Of a stretch of DNA of 64,000 bases, positions 8,673-17,800 are shown piece after piece. The notes beneath the pieces are model-generated. The model was given only the letters and a program-made list of their open reading frames with translations. It was not told where the DNA came from and did no database searches. The position numbers and the translations under genes were made by a program. Origin of the DNA: Cyclobacteriaceae bacterium (lineage in GTDB: Bacteria; Bacteroidota; Bacteroidia; Cytophagales; Cyclobacteriaceae); assembly GCA_019638255.1 (NCBI GenBank), contig JAHBUD010000002.1:461703-525702 (forward strand), written 5' to 3'. How positions within the stretch are numbered: position 1 is the stretch's first letter; every line of letters begins with the position of its first letter.

Positions 8673-10883
8673 ATGCGATACCTTCTGCTGCCTGTCTTTT
8701 TTCTTGTCAGCTACGTTATTCAAGCTCAAATCAGCAGCACGTTCAATATAAATACTGATGGGTGGACTGCGCCCGATGCTAACCCTGCCATCGCATACAG
8801 TGCTGCAGGTGGCAATCCTGGGGGATACGTTTCTGGAAATCCATTTATAATTGTTTTTGGAGCTACTACACTTTATGTTCCCTTCTATTTTGTAGCACCC
8901 ACTTTATATTACGGAAACCGAAGCGCATATTATAATGGAACCCTACGCTACGATGTTCAACAAAGCACAACCGGGGGCCCCAATCAATATGCTGAAGTAT
9001 CCATTGCGAACAACTTGGGTATTGTACTCTACTATTATCCACCTGTATCTAATCAACCTCCCGCTGCGCCTTCATGGGCAACCTATTCAGTTGTATTGAA
9101 TAATGCCCTTGGATATTGGAAAACAACAAATAATCCAGCTGGTGTTGCTGCCACTGAAGTTCAACTTCAAAGCGTGTTGGCCGACCTGGCCAACCTGTCT
9201 ATACGTGGGTTGTACCGCGATGCCAATGTTAATGGCCGATTAGACAATGTTAGGTTTACTCCTCCAATCATTATCAATACACAACCCACCAATGCAACAG
9301 TTTGCAGCGGTGCCATCACAACCCTTACAACGGCTGCATCCGGTAATCCAACCATCACGTATCAATGGGAGATTGAAACCAGCCCCTCGGTTTGGACAAA
9401 TGTTACAAACACCGGAGGATATAGCGGAGCCACGACAGCAACCCTTACTATTAATACTACCGGAAATTTTGGTGCCGGAAATTACCGGTGCCGTATTTCA
9501 GGAATAAACGTTGTTGATGCATTAACTAATTCAGCAACGCTCACAGTTAACTTCACCGCAGCACCAACTACAACAGGTGCGTCCCGTTGCGGAACCGGAA
9601 CCGTAGCCCTATCCGCTGCAGGTGGGGCCGCAGGTCAATACAGATGGTATACTGTGCCAACTGGTGGAACAGCCATAGCCGGACAAACCAACAATACATA
9701 CACAACCCCATCGCTTTCCAGTACAACAACCTATCACGTTGCCATCAACAACGGAACTTGCGAAAGTACCCGCACGGCAGTAACTGCAACAATCAACACT
9801 ATTCCAAGTGCACCTACTACCACAAGTGCTGCACGCTGCGGAACAGGAAGTGTAAGTCTTTCTGCTGCCGGTGGCGCAGCAGGCCAATATCGGTGGTATA
9901 CGGTAGCCTCCGGTGGTACTGCAATTGCCGGGCAAACAAATAACACCTACACAACCCCATCAATCAGCACAACAACTACCTACCATGTTGCCATTAACAA
10001 CGGAACATGTGAAAGTACACGTACACCGGTAACTGCAACGGTCAACTCATTGCCAACTGCGCCCACTACAACGGGTGCTGAGTCTTGTCTGCCCGGAAGT
10101 GTAACCCTAAACGCAACGGGAGGCACAAATGGTCAATACAGATGGTACACGGTTGCCTCGGGCGGAACAGCTTTGGCTGGAGAAACAAACAATGCATTCA
10201 CTACTCCTGTATTATCCGTAACAACTACCTATTATGTAGCCATTAATAACGGAACGTGTGAGAGCACCCGCACACCGGTAGTGGCAACTATTGCAACTCC
10301 GGGTTGCGACAATGAACCCCCGATAATTGAACCTGTCACTTCGGTAACGCCAATAGGAGGAATCATTACCATAAACATGGTTGATCTGATCAGTGACCCC
10401 AACGACAATGTGGATTTTTCAACGCTCACCATTATCAGTCAGCCTACCAGCGGAGCAACGGCCACCATTGATGGTAACTTCAACCTGATTATCAACTATC
10501 AGGGTATGGCGTTTACCGGAACTGAAAACATTACCCTACAAGTGTGTGATGTATTTGCCGCCTGTACACAACAAGTACTTTCGCTAGAGGTAGTAGGCGA
10601 TATCAATGTCTTCACTGCCATCTCACCAAACGGTGATACCCGCAACGACATTTTTCTGATTGAGCACATTGAAAAGTTTAACGATACGCGCGAAAACCGC
10701 GTAAGCATCTACAATCGTTGGGGTGATCTGGTTTGGGATGGACGTAATTATGATAATACTTCTGTTTTTTTCACCGGTAAATCCAACAATGGATCCGATC
10801 TGCCAGCTGGAACTTACTTTTATAAAATAGAATTCCCTAGTGGGCGACCAATGCAAGTCGGCTACTTATCGTTGAAACGTTAG
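8673..10883 (+). CDS. Secreted laminin-B-like / Ig-like protein with type B T9SS sorting domain
   Basis: 736 residues. The signal peptide ends at residue 18-19 (VIQAQ). A laminin-B-like module covers about 20-190 (NTDGWTAP, then GGNPGGYVSG), and an Ig-like domain about 196-290. Three near-copies of an 80-residue Ig-like module occupy about 295-545, each with a GQYRWYT core and a closing NNGTCESTR strand whose cysteine pairs with RCGTG or SCLPG at its start. A cadherin-like domain (about 550-645) precedes the sorting domain (about 647-736), which has ISPNGDTRNDIF, IYNRWGDLVW, LPAGTYFYKI and the final GYLSLKR. In this family the C-terminal domain directs export across the outer membrane by the type IX system. 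It probably serves as a surface adhesin; no enzymatic module is seen and no PorP gene lies next to it. Confidence 0.92.
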   Translation: MRYLLLPVFFLVSYVIQAQISSTFNINTDGWTAPDANPAIAYSAAGGNPGGYVSGNPFIIVFGATTLYVPFYFVAPTLYYGNRSAYYNGTLRYDVQQSTTGGPNQYAEVSIANNLGIVLYYYPPVSNQPPAAPSWATYSVVLNNALGYWKTTNNPAGVAATEVQLQSVLADLANLSIRGLYRDANVNGRLDNVRFTPPIIINTQPTNATVCSGAITTLTTAASGNPTITYQWEIETSPSVWTNVTNTGGYSGATTATLTINTTGNFGAGNYRCRISGINVVDALTNSATLTVNFTAAPTTTGASRCGTGTVALSAAGGAAGQYRWYTVPTGGTAIAGQTNNTYTTPSLSSTTTYHVAINNGTCESTRTAVTATINTIPSAPTTTSAARCGTGSVSLSAAGGAAGQYRWYTVASGGTAIAGQTNNTYTTPSISTTTTYHVAINNGTCESTRTPVTATVNSLPTAPTTTGAESCLPGSVTLNATGGTNGQYRWYTVASGGTALAGETNNAFTTPVLSVTTTYYVAINNGTCESTRTPVVATIATPGCDNEPPIIEPVTSVTPIGGIITINMVDLISDPNDNVDFSTLTIISQPTSGATATIDGNFNLIINYQGMAFTGTENITLQVCDVFAACTQQVLSLEVVGDINVFTAISPNGDTRNDIFLIEHIEKFNDTRENRVSIYNRWGDLVWDGRNYDNTSVFFTGKSNNGSDLPAGTYFYKIEFPSGRPMQVGYLSLKR

Positions 10884-11048
10884 CCTTCAAGAACCATCGC
10901 ATCTATACGTGATTTTTTCTTAAAACTGTAAAAAGTAGATTTGATCTGAAAGAGATTCAGCCACTACAATAAATTCCAGAAGGGAATATGGATTATCATT
11001 ATAAATACTTTGTTTCAGTGATTGAGAAAATTAACAAACCAGGTAATC

Positions 11049-11783
11049 ATGACTAAAAACTTTTTTTATTTCATGCATATTGCTCTCCTTGTACTGGTAT
11101 TTCTTGGTTTTGCGCCCAGCTTTTATTTAAAGCCCTTAATCGCTGATCAACCCTTCTATCCAAATGGCTTACCTACTCCACACATTATCCATGGTATCAT
11201 TCTAACCGTATGGTATATCTTTTTGGTGGTGCAGGCTCGATGGATTAAGATAAAAACCATTTCAACACATCGAAAGTCAGGATGGTTTGGAGCCGTGTGG
11301 GCAGTGCTGGTCATCGCATCCACGGTTTGGGTCATTTCCCTTTTCCCCGATCGTATGGAGGCACTGGCACAACAAACCCATTCAACAGTGGAAGAACTGG
11401 AGCCTAACTTGTTACAGATTCTGTGGCTGGACATCTTCATGAGTACCTTGTTTGTGGCCTTAATCCTTACGGGCATCCTTAAACGAAACACCCCGCACAT
11501 CCACAAGCGTGTGATGCTCTACACAGGCATTGTATTTCTATTCGCAGCTGCATTCAGACTTGGTGGAATTATTAGCGATTTAACAATACCCGTTTTAGGA
11601 CCCGCGACCTCTGTTGGCCTCTTACTTGGCCTTACTGTTAGTCTATTGGTGCACGACTATCGTACCCGCAAAAAAATCTATCCGGTATCGTGGCTGTGTT
11701 TTGCTTTGTATTGGGGATTTACGGCTTTGAGTTTTTTGGTAGCGGAAACTGAGCTTGGAATAGGTCTTTTAAAATTGTTCTGA
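11049..11783 (+). CDS. Multi-pass inner-membrane protein, paralogue 3 of 3
   Basis: The ATG at 11049 preceded by AGGTAA is preferred over an in-frame TTG at 11022; this gives 244 residues. Family signatures match the 1740 product best: LGFAPSFYL, LPTPHIIHGI followed by TVWYIFLVVQ, STHRKSGWFG, and PHIHKRVMLYTGI. About seven helices, no signal peptide. Three diverged copies within 10 kb, interrupted by adhesin and SDR genes, suggest old local duplication. It is followed by a broken DUF2306-like gene that may belong to the same wider group. Function unknown. Confidence 0.78.
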   Translation: MTKNFFYFMHIALLVLVFLGFAPSFYLKPLIADQPFYPNGLPTPHIIHGIILTVWYIFLVVQARWIKIKTISTHRKSGWFGAVWAVLVIASTVWVISLFPDRMEALAQQTHSTVEELEPNLLQILWLDIFMSTLFVALILTGILKRNTPHIHKRVMLYTGIVFLFAAAFRLGGIISDLTIPVLGPATSVGLLLGLTVSLLVHDYRTRKKIYPVSWLCFALYWGFTALSFLVAETELGIGLLKLF

Positions 11784-11857
11784 TGCTATGAATACTAGTG
11801 GTAGCAGACTAACCTTGAGGACTATTCTGAGGTAACATCGCACATAAAATACCTGCT

Positions 11858-12480
11858 ATGAAAAATGTACTCACCTTACTCCTTTGGTCTGTGTTCTTAT
11901 TTTTTCGCAACAGCAATCATTCTAGCTAGTATGCGCTACGTGTGGGAGGGCATGCCACCAGACTATAACCGAATCAACACGTTAGATATTGTTTGGTTTG
12001 TTTCGCACATCATCACCGGAACCCTTATTGTTGCGCTGGCTACATTGCAATTCAATAAAAATTTTCGCAACCGTAACATCGCCACACATCGGCTGTTTGG
12101 GAAATTGTATGTGTTCTATTCCATTATCAGTGTACTGATTTTATGGTTTGATATTATTCCCAGAGGTGATGCGTGCTGTGCCGTCCTTCCCAAACAGTAG
12201 CTTCAATTCTATGGTTATTGTTTTGTTTGCTGGCATGGTATGGTATGGTATCAGGCAGAAAAATCTGGAATTGCACCAACGGTATATAATCAGCAGTTTT
12301 ACCTGTGTGGCATACTTCGTTACGATACACATCATCGATTGGTTTGCGATGAAATTTATTGAGTGGATTATTCCGGATAAATCTATTGCACTCATCCCAT
12401 CAGATGCGGCCGCCTGGTTGCTTCCGTTGATTTGCTTTTGGTTATACGTTGGCGTAAGAAAAATAAGGCAGGCTGTTTAA
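11858..12480 (+). pseudogene. DUF2306-like membrane protein gene with two frameshifts
   Basis: Three reading frames together reconstruct one protein. The ATG at 11858 opens MKNVLTLLLWSVFLFF, a first helix. Removing one T from the T6 run near 11906-11911 moves into the frame encoding FATAIILASMRYVWEG and on to HIITGTLIVALATLQF and THRLFGKLYVFYSIIS. A second single-base excess near 12147 then moves into the frame ending LELHQRYIISSF through VGVRKIRQAV. HRxxGxxY and H-Q-R-Y in a late helix are DUF2306-type landmarks. Both lesions are one-base gains in T runs, so either real decay or sequencing error is possible. Confidence 0.65.
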
Positions 12481-12521
12481 TCAAACTATTTCAGAGTCTG
12501 AAGAATAAATAATTTTTATAA

Positions 12522-14732
12522 TCATTCTCCGGTATAATCCCACAAAACATTTCCTGAAGTAATATCAACAGAAAACAATCGGTATCCCTTTATTAAAATA
12601 AAAATTTGTTTGTTCTCAATTCCAATAAAAACAAAATCAGCCGGGTCTCGTGAAGAATTACCTTTCCTATCTGCTTCCTGTAGAGGAGCGTTCCAAATCA
12701 CCTGGGTGGTGTTTGCGTAGTGGAGTATGCTTTCATTATTTTCTTTTGCCATAAACAGTAGCGTGCTATCGGTGTAGAAAAGTACACTCGGTTCAACAAA
12801 CAATATGTCTTTGCCATCAGCGCTTTTAATCCTCTTTATCCGCTCGGGGCTTTTGATGGCTACAGTGTCTGTTGCTATTCCTGGCCGCGAAAAATTCGTG
12901 ATATCGCTGGGGTAGTATTTCGGCCTTTCAGAAAAGTCGGTAAAGTATTTTGCTTTTAATCGCGCCCCTGCCGACAGTGGCTTGTAGTCAGCCAGATAAC
13001 TAAACATCGTATTGCTTCCGGGCGTAGCGTATCGCATAAAAAAAGCACTCGTTCTAACAGAACCTTCTTCTTTAGGGCAGAAAAAGAAAACATCCTGAAA
13101 AGGTTTTCCCTTCTGCATGTTATTCTTGCCGACACTGGACTTTACAGTGCCGGGCTTTTCTGTTATATCACCTGAAGAAAATATTAAATAACGGCTTTCT
13201 CCAAAATCATTTTTAAGAAGCGCATAACCATCCTCGCGTCCTGCAACAGCTTTAGCATTATCGAGTTCAAAACTCATCCCCTGTAAGTCAACATCAGGAA
13301 GAGTAACTATGCTATCACCTTGAATTTTTAAATGCGCTACGTACGATAAAACTTTGCTATCGTCAGCGATTTTCAAACGATCGGGATGAAAAAGAATAAA
13401 TATCTCGTTACTGTCATTCACCAGATAGGTGTAATTAGCCGGGTTGTTATAGGGAGCATTCTTTTCAGACATAATCCCTTCATTCATTTTCCTGTTCCAA
13501 CAAAGAGAATTGATTGATTTGCCAGTAGCACCATCTAATAAGTTAAAAGAATAGCCTTCAAATAAATAAGTGGTTTGCCGATTACTGTAACCAAAATCCT
13601 GGTCATGGTAATAAGTACCAATCGTTTCGTTCGCGGAAACCACCAGCAATCTATTATCGGTAAGATATTGAATAAAATCTGGCTTACCGTTGGCGCAATT
13701 TACAGGAACAAGATTTTCATTGCTGAAAAAGAGAAAACAAAATGAACCAAAAAAGATAAGCAGCAATAAAGGCGAATAAAAGACAGGTTTTTTAAAAAAC
13801 TTTAATCCAGGTTCCACGGATTCCCTTTGATAGGGGTTGCTTCGTTGGGAAAAATGAAGCTTATGAAAACGGGCATAGTTGAGGCTTAGCCCGTAAAACC
13901 ATATTGCCGTGCTTAGCAGCAACACACCAAACATATTTATCAAACCCCATTTCATCAGAAACTGCCAGACAATATGCCTGTCGGTCGAATCATAAAAAAG
14001 GCCGTAAATATTTGCAGCAATAAGTACGCAGACAATAAGAACTACCCCTACGGGAAATGTAAATGATCCCTTACCATATTTTTGGCCCGAGTTTTTATCT
14101 TCCGTGTATAACAGCCAAACTTTTTCCCCTAACCTGCTTTTGTTGCTCCACTCAACAATACCGGAAACATAACTTCCGGGCTTAAGTCTATCCCAGTAAG
14201 CATCAGCGTAAAGGGTTTTCTCAAATCCTTCAATCTGAAAAGTGAAACCTTTAAACGCTATTTCCTTATAGATATCATCTTTGTTGTAATCCCAAATACT
14301 TGAAATGGCTTGCATAGCGATAACCTTGCCGGAAAAATAAATGTACTTTTCATCTTTCTGGTTTCGTTTCCTTTTCGCGAACGCTTGATACTCCTTTTTA
14401 ACAGCGCGAACATCATTTTCATTTCCCCAACCTTTCTTCGCGCTGGGAATATAACCGGCAGTAATTTCAAGTTTATCATTCACCTGTAACACAGCCTTTT
14501 GCCCCTTCAGTTGTGGAAGCGGTTTGCCGGATTCGCAAGTAAAAATTTCGTCTACTGAAACTTCCGCTGTCCTACTTCCTTCATCAGTATCATCTGACAC
14601 CTTGTCGGTTTCTATTTTTTCAGAACCCTCTAAGTATTCAACTTTAATGGTATAAAGAAGGTTAATCGTATTGTTCTTGTTCTCAATTTCTGAACACGAT
14701 AAAATTTTAACGTGAATAATTCTTTTCAGCAT
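12522..14732 (-). CDS. Large membrane protein of unknown function, possible C-terminal propeller
   Basis: 736 residues, the only minus-strand gene in the first 36 kb. Residues 1-220 are soluble and charged without a signal peptide. Three membrane helices lie at about 225-247, 258-283 and 317-337. The remaining 400 residues follow the last helix and contain recurring short beta motifs (DGATGKSINSLCW near 405, DITSGNVLWDYTGE at the end) of the kind seen in PQQ-type beta-propellers, plus an NCANGKPDF segment just after the membrane. This topology suggests a cytoplasmic sensor-like half joined to an extracytoplasmic propeller-like half. I do not recognise the family. It is isolated from its neighbours by strand and likely transcribed alone. 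Confidence 0.75.
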   Translation of the reverse strand: MLKRIIHVKILSCSEIENKNNTINLLYTIKVEYLEGSEKIETDKVSDDTDEGSRTAEVSVDEIFTCESGKPLPQLKGQKAVLQVNDKLEITAGYIPSAKKGWGNENDVRAVKKEYQAFAKRKRNQKDEKYIYFSGKVIAMQAISSIWDYNKDDIYKEIAFKGFTFQIEGFEKTLYADAYWDRLKPGSYVSGIVEWSNKSRLGEKVWLLYTEDKNSGQKYGKGSFTFPVGVVLIVCVLIAANIYGLFYDSTDRHIVWQFLMKWGLINMFGVLLLSTAIWFYGLSLNYARFHKLHFSQRSNPYQRESVEPGLKFFKKPVFYSPLLLLIFFGSFCFLFFSNENLVPVNCANGKPDFIQYLTDNRLLVVSANETIGTYYHDQDFGYSNRQTTYLFEGYSFNLLDGATGKSINSLCWNRKMNEGIMSEKNAPYNNPANYTYLVNDSNEIFILFHPDRLKIADDSKVLSYVAHLKIQGDSIVTLPDVDLQGMSFELDNAKAVAGREDGYALLKNDFGESRYLIFSSGDITEKPGTVKSSVGKNNMQKGKPFQDVFFFCPKEEGSVRTSAFFMRYATPGSNTMFSYLADYKPLSAGARLKAKYFTDFSERPKYYPSDITNFSRPGIATDTVAIKSPERIKRIKSADGKDILFVEPSVLFYTDSTLLFMAKENNESILHYANTTQVIWNAPLQEADRKGNSSRDPADFVFIGIENKQIFILIKGYRLFSVDITSGNVLWDYTGE

Positions 14733-14867
14733 AGACTGATGATTTTAGCTTAGGTATAGAATTAAGAATTACCGGACATTGAAATATAGACAAAGCGCTC
14801 CTTATATACTCCTGTCCTCACATCATTATGTGATACCCTTTCGATGGGTCAAATGGTAGATTTGATC

Positions 14868-17800
14868 ATGCAAAAGTTCCTAACCCTCCCGCTGTTGTTT
14901 ATTATTTCTATTAGCCAGGCTCAAATCATTAGCACTTTTGATACCGATGCCGATGGGTGGACAGCTGCATACACCGATGGCACTGCCTCAGCTTTTGAGT
15001 ACTTATCTACTGGTGGCAACCCGGGCGGGCACGTATCGGCCATGCCCCCTACTTCCGGTGGCTCGGTCAACTTAAATTTTCATTGGTATTGGGTTGCTCC
15101 AGAAAAATTCCTGGGTAAAAATGATTTTACCTACGGCAAAAGAATCAGTTTCGATGTAAAACAATCAACTGCTGGCACTGACAATTCAGTTGCAGACGTC
15201 ATTCTCCGCAATGGTAACAATTCTATTCATTACCGATTTCCGGAAAAGCCGGGAACTGATTGGACTTCATACAGCATTCCGTTAGACTTAACCGCTGACT
15301 GGCGTTGGAACACTGCGGGTGGAACTGTGGCTTACGAGCATCAGATCCGCCTGGTATTGGCCAACATTACCCAAATCCAAATTCGCTGCAAGTGGATAAA
15401 CGTGGCAGGTTATTCAAGTCAGCTTGACAATGTTATGCTTGAACAAACAGTTTTAGGAACTGCTCCTGCAATCACTTCCTTCACTCCAGCCACTGCACCA
15501 ACGGATGCAACCGTAACCATCAACGGCTCAGGCTTTGGCGCATCTGTTTCGGCCAATCGTGTTTTCTTTGGCAACAAAGAAGCAACCGTAACTGCGGCCA
15601 ACACCTCACAACTTCAGGTAACGGTGCCTGAAGCTGCTCTCTTTGCGCCTGTTCGCGTACTCAACACAACCACCGGACTTTCTGCACAATCTGCTACTTT
15701 TTTTCAACCACAGTTCAACAATCCCGATGACATCGGTGGGCGAATAACGTCCAGCACTTTTGGGTTAAATGTGACAGTGCCATATACTGCTGATGTGCTC
15801 GCTTCCGTGATGGGCGATATTGATGGCGATGGGTGGCTTGACGTAGCGACACTTGAAAGTGGCGCCACCTTTGGGATTTTCCGTAATGCAGGTGCAGAAG
15901 GAGAAATCGATCAGACAACATTTGATCCGCGCATAGGCATTCCATCGGGTGAGCAGGGCCAGGGAAATTCTGGTGGCCTGGCACTAGCCGACTTTGACAA
16001 TGATGGAAGACCAGACTTGGTCACCTATTCGCGCGGTCGCTTTGATGGCTTTGCCAACTCCGGTGGAATTGCTATTAGCAGAAACATCAGTACACCGGGA
16101 AACATAGCCTTTGAACCTGCCAGGCGTTTTTTTGAAATCGGTATTTTTCAAAGTGGCATAACCGTTGCCGACCTGGATGGAGACGGTCGGCAAGATATCC
16201 TCATCAATTCTACCGGTCTCGTAATTTTCCAAAATACCAGTACACCAGGCAGTATCGAATTTGCTGCGGCCAGGCGTATTAACAATACGGCCGGCTTCAT
16301 TACGATAAGCGACCTGAATAGTGATGGCAAACCTGAAGTTATTGCTCCAGGGCCAAGCAATACCAATATTGTCTATGAGAATGAGTCAACACCAGGAAAC
16401 ATTATTCTTACACAAGCATTTTCTTTTCCGGGAAGTATGGTAAGTGGAATTACGGTTGCTGATCTGGATGGTGATGGCAAGCAAGACTTAACCTTTTACA
16501 GGATAAACGGCTTTAACGATTACGATCTGGTAATTCGAAAAAATATCCATACCACCGGTCCGGTTACGGAAGCCTCACTCGCCCCCGAAATTGTTTTATC
16601 CAAAATCAATCGCGCGTATTCACAACGCGTGGCCGATATCAATGGCGATAATCGTCAAGATATCATTCTGATGGGTGTAACTACAAGCATCGCAGTTTTT
16701 GAGAATGTAACGAGTACCGCAGAACTCAACGTAAATTCATTTCTGCCGGAATTATATTTTCCCGCAAGCATCGCGCTTAATGCACCACAAATAGGTGACA
16801 TTAATGGGGATGGTAAACCCGATGTGGTTGCCTTTGGTTCAGGAGGTGGTGGTCGTGGATTGGTAATTTTTCAAAACGAAAGTGTCCCTAAGCCAACTAT
16901 CTTGGTAAATACCGTTTCACCTCTTCGCGCTACTGTCGGTAGTACAATTACCATAACTGGTGAAAATTTTTCAACAGTTCCGGAACAGAACACGGTATGG
17001 TTTGGTGGTGTTCAGGCCAACGTGCTTACGGCAACTAAAACAGAACTTACCGTAGAAGCCCCTGCCGGAAGTACGTATGCCCCGGTAGGTGTTACACGCG
17101 ATCGGTTAACATCTTTTTATCATCAACCCTTTTCCACTACGTTTGGCGCGGGTGTGAATTTTGACAACAGCCACTTTGCACCCCCTGTTACCATTACGCT
17201 GGCCGGTGCGGATTATGACATTGATGTAGGTGATATGAATAATGATGGTCTTCCCGATTTATTAGTAGAGATCACCAATGCTGCACGAATTTTTCGAAAT
17301 ACCTATACCGGTGGTGCTATCACAGCCGATGCTTTAACGCTTGATGTAAGCATTACCGGATCATTTCTCAATCCTAAACTGCAAGATATTGATGGGGATG
17401 GTTTATTAGATGTTGCTACGGTAAACGGGATACTTCGCAAAAATATTTCCACCGGCAGCACCATTGAAATTGATGCCAACGTAACATTTGGTGGCGGTGG
17501 ATCCAACATAGCCTTTGCCGATTTTAATCAGAATGGCAAGATGGATTTAGCGCATCCAAGTAATGGAAGTAATCAATTGATACTAAAAGAAAACCGGACA
17601 CGTAAAGGGCCATTTACTGCGGGAACTTTTCCTTCATTAAGTCCGAATATTATTCTAGGAAAACCGAGCACCAACGGTGGTATTGTAACAGCCGACTTCG
17701 ACCGGGACGGGTGGCCGGATATTGCTGTTACCAATCCGGGTGTTGCCTCCATGAGTGTCTATCACAACCAACAACAACCCCGTATTACCGCGGCCAGCTT

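Noticed and set aside
14857..14864. TAGATTTG as promoter of the 14868 adhesin
   Set aside because: It fits TAnnTTTG, but the transcription start would fall at or after the preferred start codon.
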